Counted from the first letter of the stretch, positions 21,990 to 31,108 are shown. The stretch is DNA of 64,000 bases from Ditylenchus dipsaci (GCA_004194705.1 SADC01000089.1:1-64000), one strand, 5' to 3'. Numbers and translations: made by a program. The notes: generated by a model not told the origin, from the letters alone.

Positions 21990-22844
21990 ATGACTAGTGT
22001 TATATCTTCTCAACGCGGACAAAACAAGCTTGTACATGAAGGTTTCGTGTATTCACTGCATAGAAACAATCAAAAAAGCATATCTTACAGGTGTGTGAAT
22101 TTTCAAAAAGGGTGTAAAGGTAGAGTGGTTTTGAAAAATAAATTATTAAAAGTAACAAGTGCTCACAACCATAGTAATATGTCTACAAAAGACGAATCTC
22201 CTTCATTAGGAACATTTAACGGTGACGAATTGAAACTGAAGCATCCTTGTAATCTTATCATATGTGGAGGCAGCGGTACAGGTAAGTCAGAATGGGTAGA
22301 TGAACTTTCTAGAAAAATAGAAACAATGTATGATACCGAGATGGAATCTGTACTCTATTGCTATGGTGTTTTTGACAAGAAAGTGTTCAAATTACAGTCT
22401 ATGGGCATCGAAGTGTATCAGGGCTTACCAACAGAAGAATTCCTGAAAAGTAAAAAGAAACCAATGTTGCTTTTTCTTGATGACTTGATGCCAAACGCGA
22501 AGTCTGATTATCTTGACATGTTGTTTACGCGTGGCAGCCATCATTGGAACATATCTGTTGTTTTTGTCACTCAGCATCTTTTTACAAAAGAAATCAAGGT
22601 GGCTAGAAATAACGCACATTATATATGTCTTATGAAAAATCCTGCTGGAGAGTTGCAAGTACGAAATCTTGCTACACAGCTTTTTCCAGGGAGAGCAAAG
22701 TACTTTATGGATGCCTATAAAAGAGCTACTAGCAACAATTTTGGATATCTTTTCATTGATATTCATCCAAGTTCTAGAGAATTGTTACGGCTAAGAACCG
22801 ACATTTTCCCACCAAAAAATACGAGACTTTTTCTTACATCTTGA
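21990..22844 (+). CDS. Genome-packaging ATPase with N-terminal FLYWCH zinc finger
   Basis: The product has 284 residues. Residues 85-284 form the packaging ATPase (FtsK/HerA, A32-like) found in all Polintons: Walker A GGSGTGKS (93-100), Walker B MLLFLDDL (159-166), then a VVFVTQH sensor-like strand. It would pump the element's DNA into the capsid. Residues 10-62 form a FLYWCH zinc finger: HEGFVYSLHRNN, then Cys35, Cys42 and the HNH at 59-61, with FLYWCH spacing. FLYWCH fingers bind DNA or proteins, and I do not know this fusion as a standard Polinton feature. The frame is intact. It is the first gene of the rightward cluster; the next gene's ATG lies 3 bases after its stop. Confidence 0.93.
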   Translation: MTSVISSQRGQNKLVHEGFVYSLHRNNQKSISYRCVNFQKGCKGRVVLKNKLLKVTSAHNHSNMSTKDESPSLGTFNGDELKLKHPCNLIICGGSGTGKSEWVDELSRKIETMYDTEMESVLYCYGVFDKKVFKLQSMGIEVYQGLPTEEFLKSKKKPMLLFLDDLMPNAKSDYLDMLFTRGSHHWNISVVFVTQHLFTKEIKVARNNAHYICLMKNPAGELQVRNLATQLFPGRAKYFMDAYKRATSNNFGYLFIDIHPSSRELLRLRTDIFPPKNTRLFLTS

Positions 22845-22846
22845 AA

Positions 22847-23179
22847 ATGCAGATTGTACATGAAAATTACGACTTTCTTAAAAATGTGGCCAGTACAAGG
22901 TCTATAAAAGCAAGAAATAAAATTCTGGAAAACGCATCTGCTAACGAAATACTGGCAATCATAGAAGTCTGCTACAATATTCTTAATTCGCGTGTTAAAC
23001 TCACACCTATACAGAAAAGAAAATTGACTATTCATGCTTCGTATTTAAGACAGCTTTCAAAAACAAGGTCTGAAAAAAACGCAAGGCAAATACTTCAAAC
23101 AGGACAAGGAGCAATACTACCAGCTTTACTTCTACCAGTACTAGCACAAGTACTAGTTCAGTATTTGACATCAAGATGA
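22847..23179 (+). CDS. Conserved small basic Polinton protein with hydrophobic C-terminus
   Basis: The 110-residue product has an alpha-helical, basic N-terminal two thirds, with SANEILAIIEVCYNILNSR and LTPIQKRKL segments. It ends in a hydrophobic stretch, GAILPALLLPVLAQVLVQYL. This layout recurs in Polintons and adinto-like viruses directly beside the ATPase, where it is thought to be a minor virion or core component. Its exact role is not established. The ATG at 22847 is chosen because it follows the ATPase stop by 3 bases. The stop overlaps the next start by 4 bases (ATGA). Confidence 0.75.
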   Translation: MQIVHENYDFLKNVASTRSIKARNKILENASANEILAIIEVCYNILNSRVKLTPIQKRKLTIHASYLRQLSKTRSEKNARQILQTGQGAILPALLLPVLAQVLVQYLTSR

Positions 23180-24093
23180 GCAACGAAATGATTATTATAC
23201 CTGTGGAAGCATACAAAAGTCTTCTTGATCAAAATAATATACTCATGAATCCAGGAGATGTTAATCTTGTAAAACAACATCAGGAATTACAAACTACTTT
23301 ACATAATCCATCTTTAAGTGTTGATGATAAGTATTATCAACATGATCAGAAGTTTAAAAAACTTCAGAATCTTTTGGCTGAGAAACAGAATAGGCTTGAA
23401 AATGTATCTTTGAAATCTGTTGATCCCGAATTGCTCAAGCTTTTCGACAAGAAACAAGGAACAAGACCAAATATTTTGCATACTACACCTAGAAGAAAAA
23501 TACCTACAAGACCTGTCAAATTTGCTACAGGAAGTGTTAGTTCTGTCAGCTCCATACCATCTGTACATACATCAAGTAGATCTGTCAGTTCCCGACCTTC
23601 TGTTAAATCTGAAGCTTCCGTACACACAGCTAGCATATCTGAAGAATCTGCTAAGAGGACTCCTGCTGAACAAACGCCACGAAGAAAACTTACAATTGAT
23701 GATCTAGGTGCTGTGGGCAAAAGCATATTGAGAAGAGAAAATATATATGAGACAAAAAGAACTGGTGCTACAGCAAGACACGAGAAGTTTGAAGAAAAAG
23801 AAAGAAGTAAACAAGAAAAGTTTACACAACTAAGAGACTACATTCTTAAAAACAGATTGAAGTATAACATAACAGACAGCGAGAGAATCATGAGACACGA
23901 TGGATCACCTGTAGTTGGAAGTTCTTTAGATAAGGTACTCAAATACATGTGTGGCATTGAAACAGGTGCTAGCAGACCTATAGGATACAATCCTATATAT
24001 GCAACCTTGAAAAAAGATCAGAAAGCGCCACCAGTCTTGACCCCGCAAAGTGGTAACGGACTTTTTAGACCAAAATTATGGAAAATTTACTGA
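23176..24093 (+). CDS. Conserved Polinton protein with Ser-rich linker, precedes integrase
   Basis: The 305-residue product has a helical N-terminus with a coiled-coil-like segment (about 40-80), a Ser/Thr/Pro-rich low-complexity linker (about 110-165, SSVSSIPSVHTSSRSVSSR), and a basic C-terminal region ending GNGLFRPKLWKIY. A protein with a disordered middle and a C-terminal GNG...W motif is regularly found here in Polintons. It is likely a structural or scaffolding protein, with no enzymatic motif seen. It overlaps the previous gene by 4 bases and the integrase start by 16 bases. Confidence 0.75.
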   Translation: MSNEMIIIPVEAYKSLLDQNNILMNPGDVNLVKQHQELQTTLHNPSLSVDDKYYQHDQKFKKLQNLLAEKQNRLENVSLKSVDPELLKLFDKKQGTRPNILHTTPRRKIPTRPVKFATGSVSSVSSIPSVHTSSRSVSSRPSVKSEASVHTASISEESAKRTPAEQTPRRKLTIDDLGAVGKSILRRENIYETKRTGATARHEKFEEKERSKQEKFTQLRDYILKNRLKYNITDSERIMRHDGSPVVGSSLDKVLKYMCGIETGASRPIGYNPIYATLKKDQKAPPVLTPQSGNGLFRPKLWKIY

Positions 24094-25157
24094 AAAAAAT
24101 TTACTTTGACGTTAACTCTCCAGCATGTTACTCAAGTGTTCAGAACGTTCTAGAAGAAGCTAAGAAGAAAAATCCCAAAGTTACAATAAATGACGTGAAG
24201 AGATTTCTTGAGAAGCAATCAACTTATACCAGATTTCGGAATTCTGTTAAAAAATTTCCAAGACTCAAGACGATTCCTAATGGATTAAATACACATTGGC
24301 AAGCTGACTTGGCTGTTTTCAGTTCCATCGCTAAAGAGAACAAAAATTATAACTACTTGTTAGTTTGTGTTGATGTATTGAGTAGAAAATTATATGTGGA
24401 TCCTGTTGAGAAAAAGACTGGAAAGTATATGATTCCCGCTTTCGAAAATATATTTAAGCGAGCTAAAGCTATTCCATGGAAAATCTTCACAGATGCCGGT
24501 CTTGAATTTTGCAGTAAAGAGATGATGGCTTTTTACGACAAGCATGCAATCATCAAACATAATGCTCAGACACATCCTATTCTACATGCAACTATAGTAG
24601 AAAGAGCAAACAGGACCATCAAAGACAGACTTTATAAATATTTTAATGAGAAGGATACAACTGTCTGGGTTGATGTGATACAGAAAATTGTTAATTCTAT
24701 CAATAACACTGTGAATAGTACAACAGGTGTTAAACCGAATAGTGTAACATACAAAAATGCAAACTCTCTTTTTGATAGGATGTATGATCTTAAAGAAGAG
24801 TTTAAGACAATAAAAAACAAAATTTGTAAGTTTAAAGTTGGAGACACTGTAAGATTTGACAGATATAAGCAGCTATTCACAAAAGGCTTAGCTAAGTTTT
24901 CTGATGAAATTTTTATTATAACAGAAGTCTTAACTCATCATGATCCTACAGTTTATAGAATCAAAGATCTGAGTAATGAGCCTATAAAAGGGTATTTTTA
25001 TGAAAAAGAGCTAATAAGAACTGCATTGGAGTCTAATTATCAGGTTGAAAAAGTCTTAAAAACAAGAAAAGTAAGAGGGAAAATCGAATACTTTGTGAAG
25101 TGGAAAGGATTCAGGTCTAGTTTTAACAGTTGGACAACTGAAGATAATCTTGTGTGA
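24078..25157 (+). CDS. int: Retrovirus-like integrase with C-terminal chromodomain
   Basis: The 359-residue product inserts the element into host DNA. The rve catalytic core has Asp77 (HWQADL), Asp139 (FTDAGLEF) and Glu175 (VERANRT), a DD35E triad. The SH3-like part follows (FKVGDTVRFDRYK). A chromodomain occupies about residues 310-359 (VEKVL...EYFVKWKGF...SWTTEDNL) and would read histone methyl-lysine marks and steer insertion. A clear N-terminal HHCC zinc finger is not seen. The frame is intact. It overlaps its left neighbour by 16 bases; the next ATG follows its stop by one base. Confidence 0.95.
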   Translation: MENLLKKIYFDVNSPACYSSVQNVLEEAKKKNPKVTINDVKRFLEKQSTYTRFRNSVKKFPRLKTIPNGLNTHWQADLAVFSSIAKENKNYNYLLVCVDVLSRKLYVDPVEKKTGKYMIPAFENIFKRAKAIPWKIFTDAGLEFCSKEMMAFYDKHAIIKHNAQTHPILHATIVERANRTIKDRLYKYFNEKDTTVWVDVIQKIVNSINNTVNSTTGVKPNSVTYKNANSLFDRMYDLKEEFKTIKNKICKFKVGDTVRFDRYKQLFTKGLAKFSDEIFIITEVLTHHDPTVYRIKDLSNEPIKGYFYEKELIRTALESNYQVEKVLKTRKVRGKIEYFVKWKGFRSSFNSWTTEDNLV

Positions 25158-25158
25158 A

Positions 25159-26732
25159 ATGGGGTTTTATGTATACCTGCCTTCAAACACAAAAGGCTCT
25201 AACAACACTCCTGCTTCATTCACTATTCAGCTCCCTAAAAAGCTAGAATTTCATGCAACATGGTTAGTAGGTTGCACTGGAATAATGTACACCAACTCCT
25301 GGGTTACAATGGGTACTGAAAGAAACCAATCTATAACAATTGAATGGGCAGACGGCATGACAACAAAACTCATGCTGCCAAAAACAACCTACAAGACTAA
25401 AGAAGATTTGTTGAATGGCCTCAAGAAGCTGCTACAAAAGTCTAACGACAACATGTGCAGCATCAAAAAACGCACCAAAAGAAATATTTCTGTGCCTCCT
25501 GACATGTTTAGTCTAGAGAAAGAAATAAATAGTTCAAAGAAAGCATCAGAACTTCGTGTTCTGATCGATACATGGTCTGACATGATGAACAAAAAGATAG
25601 CTTCGATGACCAGCGAGAGAAAAAAAGCAGAGAAATCGGGAATTGACATAACAGCAAGAAAAGCATTTGACGTTAAGGAAGAAAGCAGGCTAAGTGACAT
25701 AAAGAAAGACATGGAAATCAGATACACTAGACTTAAAACACAAGAGGAAGACGAAGAAACAGAGCTAGAATATCAAAAGTCGTTAATTACAAATAGCCCA
25801 CCTAAGCCTCAAGTATCCGAAGAAATATTTTCTGAACCTACTACATTTGCATCTGTCATGATAAATCTTGAAGATGATTCAAAAGAATCGAAGGTTGTTG
25901 ACTCAGCACAGCAGTTTAATGAGCACATAATAGAATTCAAACCTATTGTTGTAGAGCCTGAGTCTAAGCTTAAAGCGAATGATGAGCCTAAGCCTAAGCC
26001 AGAAGCAATTATAAAGCCTGACCCCATCAAGAAGCCTGAGCCTGTTATACCTGAAATTATTTTTTCTGAGCCGACATCTTTTACGCCTATTATTATAGAT
26101 CTTGAACAAGATCCAAAAGAGTCTAAGATTATTGATTCTGAACAGCAATACAAAGATAAGAAGGTGACGAAAATACATACTTTGACATCTGTTGTTGTCC
26201 CAACAAGAGAATCACAAGCTCTTGTTACAAAGAAAATGAGGAAGTGTGTGATCCTATTTCGGATAAAAAGTTTAATTATCTGCATGAATTTGTTGTGCTG
26301 AAATATGATGACGTACTGGAACGATTTGTTCTCTATATTGATAAAACACATGTGAAGAGCGTAAAATTTTCAGAACAACTACAGTATATTCTTGGTTTTT
26401 CTGAAGAAATTCAAGACGAGGCGTTGCAAAGTGCCAAGTATGCGTATGACTTGATGGGTGGTGTACATACTCTCTATATATATGCACCTAATCTCGTAGA
26501 ACACACTATGGTTGGTGATAAATCCTCTCCATTACTTCGTATAGCTAAAGTTAAAGGCAAACCTGGTGAAATTGTTGAAGATATTTTTCTTTCACCACAA
26601 TATTACAAGGTTCTCGAAAAACAAATTACTGAAATAAAAATAGAAATTTATTCAAGTACTGGCAGATTAATTCCATTTTCTTACGGAGAAACTATTCTTA
26701 CTTTGCATTTCAAGAAACTGTCGCTCTTTTAA
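25159..26732 (+). CDS. Penton-like minor capsid protein with long insert and a frame break
   Basis: The N-terminus (GFYVYLPSNTKG...NTPASFTIQLP...YTNSW) and C-terminus (LYIYAPNLVEH..VGD...PLLRIAKVKG, ending LHFKKL) match the single-jelly-roll penton protein of Polintons, which forms capsid vertices. Between them lies a long charged insert (about residues 105-340) with a helical part and two copies of a roughly 35-residue repeat built on IFSEPT.F...I.LE.D.KESK..DS.QQ. The first frame closes at 26301; the C-terminal part is in a different frame, open from before 26163 to 26732. The change falls between about 26120 and 26245. It could be a mutation, a sequencing error or a programmed shift (AAAGAAAA at 26230). 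I give the whole span as one gene. Confidence 0.85.
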
Positions 26733-26734
26733 AT

Positions 26735-27172
26735 ATGGTTCATGTAAACTTTGATCCCGATCAAGTTGATTGGGTTGAATTTTTTGAAAATCAGCATGGT
26801 AGTGGTTACTATTTTGAAGGCATGCCATTTCAAAGAGGTTTTGGTATTGGTTCTGTATTTGCTAATCTGTTTCGATATCTCTTGCCACTAGGTAAAACAA
26901 TCGGTAAAGAATTTGCTGCTGAAGGACTTGCTACAGGAGGTAGAATATTTAGAGATGTCAAAAGTGGTGCTAAATTCAAAGACGCTGTAAGAAAAGAATC
27001 TCAACAAGGATTGAAAAACTTTGTGGATAATGCTTTTGAAAAGACTCAAAGTGGGAGTGGTAGACGAAAGTCTATAAAAGCAACTAAAAGATCTACAAAA
27101 CACAAAAGTATTGTAGGAAAGATTGCTAAAACTTTACCTCATAAACGTATTGATTTTCTCGGTCCTTATTAA
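26735..27172 (+). CDS. Probable membrane-active or core virion protein
   Basis: The 145-residue product has a Gly/aromatic N-terminal motif (GSGYYFEGMPFQRGFGIGSVF), an amphipathic hydrophobic segment (ANLFRYLLPLGKTIGKEF), then a strongly basic tail (SGRRKSIKATKRSTKHKS). Small proteins with a PFQRGFG motif and this layout sit directly before the major capsid gene in Polintons and adintoviruses, and have been compared with adenovirus pVI/pX-type minor proteins. Its start follows the penton stop by 2 bases, and the capsid ATG follows 2 bases after its stop. Function is inferred from position and composition. Confidence 0.75.
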   Translation: MVHVNFDPDQVDWVEFFENQHGSGYYFEGMPFQRGFGIGSVFANLFRYLLPLGKTIGKEFAAEGLATGGRIFRDVKSGAKFKDAVRKESQQGLKNFVDNAFEKTQSGSGRRKSIKATKRSTKHKSIVGKIAKTLPHKRIDFLGPY

Positions 27173-27174
27173 AC

Positions 27175-28494
27175 ATGTCAGTAAGCAAGAAGATTGATGT
27201 TGGCAGTGGATCTGCTTGTCACAGTGGTCTTAATATTTTCACCGTACCACCAACTAATGTTTCTGTGAACAAGTCTGTCATAAGAGAAATACTTCCTGTT
27301 AACACTATAGATGAAAGTCCGTATGAGTTCAGAGTCTTTAGTGACAATCAATGGATAGATTTGTCAAAAACTTACTTGTACTTGGAACTTGCTCTTCAAA
27401 AAAGGACAGGTAACAATTGGGTTCCTTTAGTGGCTGCAGATGTAGATGTTGCACCAGTGCAAGCATTAGGTCAAAGCTTCATAAGACAGCTTAAAGTCCA
27501 TATCAACGGTACTGAAGTGTATGATTCGACTAATCTTTACCCGTATCTTAGTTATATAAAAAATGAGTTGACTTACTCGAAAGATGTTAAATCATCATTG
27601 TTAGCATCTACAGGCTATTACAATGAAGACCAACATGATAACGCAGCTGATAGCGGTTATGTCAAGCGATGCGCTACGATGGCTAACAGTCAAGTCTGTG
27701 AGTACATTTCACTCCTTGATTTTGATCTAGCCAATCAAAGTCAATATTTATTGAACAATCTGAATTTGCATTTCACAATCTACAAATCAGATGATTCTTT
27801 CATGATACAGAAGCTATCAGCCACCGATAACAATGTCTATCGTGTCAATTTATTGTCTATCAAGATGTATGTGAAGACAATTGAAGTTCAGAATTCCTTG
27901 AACCTAAATGTTCTCACTATGCTTGAAAAGCAAAGTGCAAAATACCCTTTGCGCAAAACAGAAATAAGATCATGCTTTCTATCAGCTGGTAGAACGCAAA
28001 TAACTTACAATGCATTTAGTAATATTGTACCAAGAAGATTATTGGTAACATTTGTATCAAATGAAGCCTTTAATGGCTCTTTTAGATTGTCACCATTCAA
28101 TTTTAAGCCTTTTGATCTAAGAGAACTCACTGTGAATGCTGGTGGAATAAACTATCCGACACAGCCATACAATATGAACTTTACAGGAGACCGTTTGTCA
28201 TATATGCGGGCTTTTGTTGATATGCATAACAGCTCTGTTCCTACAGAAAACATGACTAATGGTATAACCATTGACAAATTTCTCAGTGGTTGGACATTTT
28301 TCGTAATACCGCTTTCATCCACGCTAGAGGATTGCGGAGGATTCGAACTTATTAAGAATGGAACAACTACTGTAAGTGCATTATTTAACACAGCTATTCC
28401 TAATCCTGGTGTTACTATGCTTATTATTGGAGAATTCGACCAACTTTTGTCTATTGATTATAACCGTGTTATAATGTCTGATGGTAGTGTGTGA
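27175..28494 (+). CDS. Major capsid protein, double jelly roll
   Basis: The 439-residue intact product is of the usual Polinton hexon length. Recognisable features are the N-terminal DESPYEFRVFSDNQWIDLSKTYLYLEL strand set, GQSFIRQLKVHINGTEVYDS, the NLYPYLSYIKNELTYS segment, and a C-terminal NTAIPNPGVTMLIIGEFD strand. Animal genomes contain many homologues, often annotated as F54H12.2-like proteins. The protein would build the icosahedral shell. It lies between the minor capsid genes and the protease, as in other Polintons; the protease ATG begins one base after its stop. Confidence 0.93.
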   Translation: MSVSKKIDVGSGSACHSGLNIFTVPPTNVSVNKSVIREILPVNTIDESPYEFRVFSDNQWIDLSKTYLYLELALQKRTGNNWVPLVAADVDVAPVQALGQSFIRQLKVHINGTEVYDSTNLYPYLSYIKNELTYSKDVKSSLLASTGYYNEDQHDNAADSGYVKRCATMANSQVCEYISLLDFDLANQSQYLLNNLNLHFTIYKSDDSFMIQKLSATDNNVYRVNLLSIKMYVKTIEVQNSLNLNVLTMLEKQSAKYPLRKTEIRSCFLSAGRTQITYNAFSNIVPRRLLVTFVSNEAFNGSFRLSPFNFKPFDLRELTVNAGGINYPTQPYNMNFTGDRLSYMRAFVDMHNSSVPTENMTNGITIDKFLSGWTFFVIPLSSTLEDCGGFELIKNGTTTVSALFNTAIPNPGVTMLIIGEFDQLLSIDYNRVIMSDGSV

Positions 28495-28496
28495 AT

Positions 28497-28943
28497 ATGA
28501 ATACTATAGCGATCCGTGACATACTTAGAAAGCATAACAGAACGAGAAATGTTTTTATTGATTGTGTAGCTGCAGACAAAATACCTGTCTCAGATATATA
28601 TCCATACGCATGCGTTATTAACACAGATATATCTACGAAACCGGGAACTCATTGGGTAGCAATATATGTGCTTAACAAAAGCACTGTAGAGTATTTCGAT
28701 TCTTTAGGTATGGAACCTAATAATTACATTTCAAATTATCTGTCTTCTTTTAAGCATGTTAAGAAAAATATAACAGCAATCCAAGGATTACTGACCGATA
28801 TTTGTGGTCAATATTGTATATACTTTGTTATAAAAAGAGCATCTGGTAATAAATATCAAGAAATACTGAATCATTTGATTAAGAGCCCTGATCCTGATTT
28901 GCTTGTTAGGAGCTTTGTTAAGTATGGTAATAAACCCTACTGA
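28497..28943 (+). CDS. Adenain-like cysteine protease for capsid maturation
   Basis: The 148-residue C5-family (Ulp1-like) protease has His52 (GTHWVAIYV), Asp68 (EYFDSLG), Gln96 and Cys103 (ICGQYCIYF). The Gln-Gly-x5-Cys spacing equals that of adenovirus protease. It is expected to cleave capsid or core precursors during maturation. The ATG at 28497 is used; the frame opens 6 bases earlier with a GTG. The next gene's ATG (28924) lies inside its last codons in another frame. Confidence 0.92.
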   Translation: MNTIAIRDILRKHNRTRNVFIDCVAADKIPVSDIYPYACVINTDISTKPGTHWVAIYVLNKSTVEYFDSLGMEPNNYISNYLSSFKHVKKNITAIQGLLTDICGQYCIYFVIKRASGNKYQEILNHLIKSPDPDLLVRSFVKYGNKPY

Positions 28944-29103
28944 TTGCACATTGTCTTCTGTTCTGTGCTTCTCTCGATATACTCTGTTAGATTATTTTGT
29001 ATGTGCTATATATTTATTTTTCATGATTGTTATCGTATTGGATCTGATTAGCGAGCAGGTTATAAATATAAGAAAAAATCGAAAAACTTTCATTCAATTT
29101 TGA
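28924..29103 (+). CDS. Small single-pass membrane protein A
   Basis: The 59-residue product has a short N-terminus with MVINPTDCTLSSVLC, a hydrophobic span of about 20 residues (YFVCAIYLFFMIVIVLDLI), and a basic tail. It is a paralogue of the next gene, sharing the PT.CTLSS..C motif and YFVC.IY at the membrane entry. It overlaps the protease end by 20 bases. Function is unknown. Confidence 0.7.
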   Translation: MVINPTDCTLSSVLCFSRYTLLDYFVCAIYLFFMIVIVLDLISEQVINIRKNRKTFIQF

Positions 29104-29114
29104 AAAGCTAGAAA

Positions 29115-29357
29115 ATGGAAATAGATCCTACTAATTGCACCTTGTCTAGTATTTTCTGTACTTTCCCTGAAAACCCGACTGTTTTCAATTATTTTGTGTG
29201 TATAATGTATGTAATTATTTTTATTGTCATTGTTGTCTTTCTGAAATTTTGTTCTAAGAAAGATTGGGACATAAGAAATTTCAAAGACGATGTAGAAAGT
29301 CAGAATGAGCTTTCCTTTCAAAGGACAGCAATAACCTCTCCGTTTAATGTAATATAA
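29115..29357 (+). CDS. Small single-pass membrane protein B, paralogue of A
   Basis: The 80-residue product begins MEIDPTNCTLSSIFC, followed by a membrane span (NYFVCIMYVIIFIVIVVFL) and a longer cytoplasmic-type tail (KKDWDIRNFKDDVESQNEL). It starts 11 bases after gene A, so this is a tandem duplication with divergence of the tail. Function is unknown; a small envelope, membrane-remodelling or signalling protein is possible. Confidence 0.7.
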   Translation: MEIDPTNCTLSSIFCTFPENPTVFNYFVCIMYVIIFIVIVVFLKFCSKKDWDIRNFKDDVESQNELSFQRTAITSPFNVI

Positions 29358-29412
29358 AATTTGAGAAAAAATCGAAAAAAAAGATAAAAATTATAAAAAA
29401 TCTAAAAAAGTG

Positions 29413-29423
29413 TTTATTTAAGT
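29413..29423 (+). promoter_or_regulatory. Shared upstream motif TTTATTTAAGT
   Basis: This 11-mer lies 42 bases before the ATG at 29455. An identical copy at 31152-31162 lies 43 bases before the ATG at 31195. Identical spacing suggests a core promoter element of the cargo genes. Confidence 0.55.
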
Positions 29424-29454
29424 AACCATGTATTTTATTGTTTATATTTGAGAA

Positions 29455-30147
29455 ATGTTCAATATACCCGAAGTCGATTTTCATGTAAATCAGTGGGGAG
29501 TAAGTATTTATTCTCCTAGATTTGTTAATCCTGTTTTTGTTTGCTTTACCACCTTGAAGGAGTGTCTTGATCGTATGCAGAACACACCTTACCTGTGTAG
29601 TAAGCATGTTAATTACCACCTGTTAGAGAACGGTGTTCGATTAGACTCTGCTTATTTGTATCCCCATACTCAGTTTTTTGAGTATGATAACAAAACAGAA
29701 CTAAACTGGGACATTTTCTACAAAGTTAAAGCGTTTGGTGTTATTTTTGAAGTAACTAAAGTAACAGATGTTCAACAGCTCATGTGCGCTCCATTGTGGG
29801 TAGTTCCAATTGATATGGAAGTTGAGCCAATGTCAATTCACAGTGCATTTGATCACCATAACGACGTTTATGACGAAAGATACAAAGAAGTCTTTCTTGA
29901 TACATCTGAAGAGCCTGATGTTGCAGAACCTATTTTGACAGGCATGACAGAGACTCAACTCAGTGTTAACGCTGGTGGAGCTATGCCTGAAAATGAATCT
30001 ATGCCGGAAAATAGGATATCTGAACCAGCCGAAGAAGTAACACTATGTGAGTTTAAGAAGACAATGAAGGTGAAAGAACCTCCAACCTTTTTAGAAGCTC
30101 TGAAGGCTAGTGTTGGCATTGATGTCAAGCCAAAGACTGCTATATAG
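29455..30147 (+). CDS. Unknown 230-residue protein with acidic C-terminal half
   Basis: Intact frame. The N-terminal 120 residues look globular (VNQWGVSIYSPRFVNPVFVCF, APLWVVPIDME). The C-terminal half is acidic and low in complexity, with a near-repeat MPENESMPENRI. There is no signal peptide or membrane segment. It is preceded by an A-rich leader and the shared TTTATTTAAGT motif. I do not recognise a family. It lies in the right-hand cargo region, where Polintons carry variable genes. Confidence 0.7.
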   Translation: MFNIPEVDFHVNQWGVSIYSPRFVNPVFVCFTTLKECLDRMQNTPYLCSKHVNYHLLENGVRLDSAYLYPHTQFFEYDNKTELNWDIFYKVKAFGVIFEVTKVTDVQQLMCAPLWVVPIDMEVEPMSIHSAFDHHNDVYDERYKEVFLDTSEEPDVAEPILTGMTETQLSVNAGGAMPENESMPENRISEPAEEVTLCEFKKTMKVKEPPTFLEALKASVGIDVKPKTAI

Positions 30148-30250
30148 AGATCATAATCTTGTTAAAGTTGTCATTTGCATTCATTCTTATCAACTTGACT
30201 TTTAGAAAGTGCCGCGCTTCCCATTTCTCTCTCTAGATTTAATTAAAAGT

Positions 30251-31108
30251 ATGTATTTTATTTATTTATTTATTTGGTTGATTTATATGATTCCTTTTAA
30301 GAATGTTTCCGAAATTCCTAGTGGTCAAGTTCCAGAATCATCTAAGATGGATGTAGACGAGGATGTCATTTTTGTAAAGGAGGTCAAAACTAGGGAGGCT
30401 GTGAAAACAGTGGACAATGAAGAGGAGAAAAATTCAGAGGTGACTTTTCAAAAAAATTCTCAATATTAAAAAATATGATTAAAATTACAGCTACAGATCG
30501 ATGAAGAAGACAATGAGAAAGAAGGAGGATGGTTGGAGGAGGACGGCCATTATACCTACACAGGCTTGAAAGTGACTGAGTATGGTATGTTCAAGTATGA
30601 GATGTGCAAGGACTGCAAAGAAAGGCAATTTCAAACAAAAGTGGAATCTGAGCGCTTGCCGTTTTCGGAAAAACCAGACATCTTTACGGTGACTATCAAG
30701 ATGTGCATGGACTGTGCAAACCACAACATGCATATGCAACGTGTGAGGCGTAGTTATCTGTCAACAGGGCATAACCTGTACGGATTAGATGATTCCGAAG
30801 AACACAGGAAGCTGAAGCAGGAGATCTACAAGGACTCTCGTGTGATTTCCAGAAAACCTGACGAGATTAACTTAAAATGCATTTGGAAGATTGGTGCTCC
30901 TCATTATACTTACACAGATTCTTCTAAAAAACTATGGCATGTTTTTAAGATCAGTATAGGAAATTGTTGTATGTTAAGATATAATGGTCGTGTAAGCTTT
31001 TTGAAAGACAAGTGTTTAAGGAGTAAGCTATCGATGTGTACAGATTGCTGTTCTTATAATATGCAGTGTTATGATGAAGCCAAGAAATTGGATAATGTGA
31101 AAAAATGA
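30251..31108 (+). CDS. Spliced Cys-rich protein with an internally duplicated domain
   Basis: Exons 30251-30439 and 30491-31108 around a 51-bp intron (GTGACT...TTACAG) that keeps the frame. The start is uncertain: 30251 gives a hydrophobic N-terminus (MYFIYLFIWLIYMIPF), and 30348 (MDVDED) is an alternative. After an acidic linker come two related modules of about 65 residues. Each begins HYTYT and ends in a C..C motif: MCMDCANHNMHM in the first, MCTDCCSYNMQC in the second, with further Cys in between (MCKDC, NCCML). The pattern suggests metal binding. I do not recognise the family. Confidence 0.65.

Noticed and set aside
25809..26351. 180-codon minus-strand frame opposite the penton insert
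   Set aside because: Shadow of the acidic repeat in the penton gene; no domain, no promoter, and the plus strand is clearly coding.
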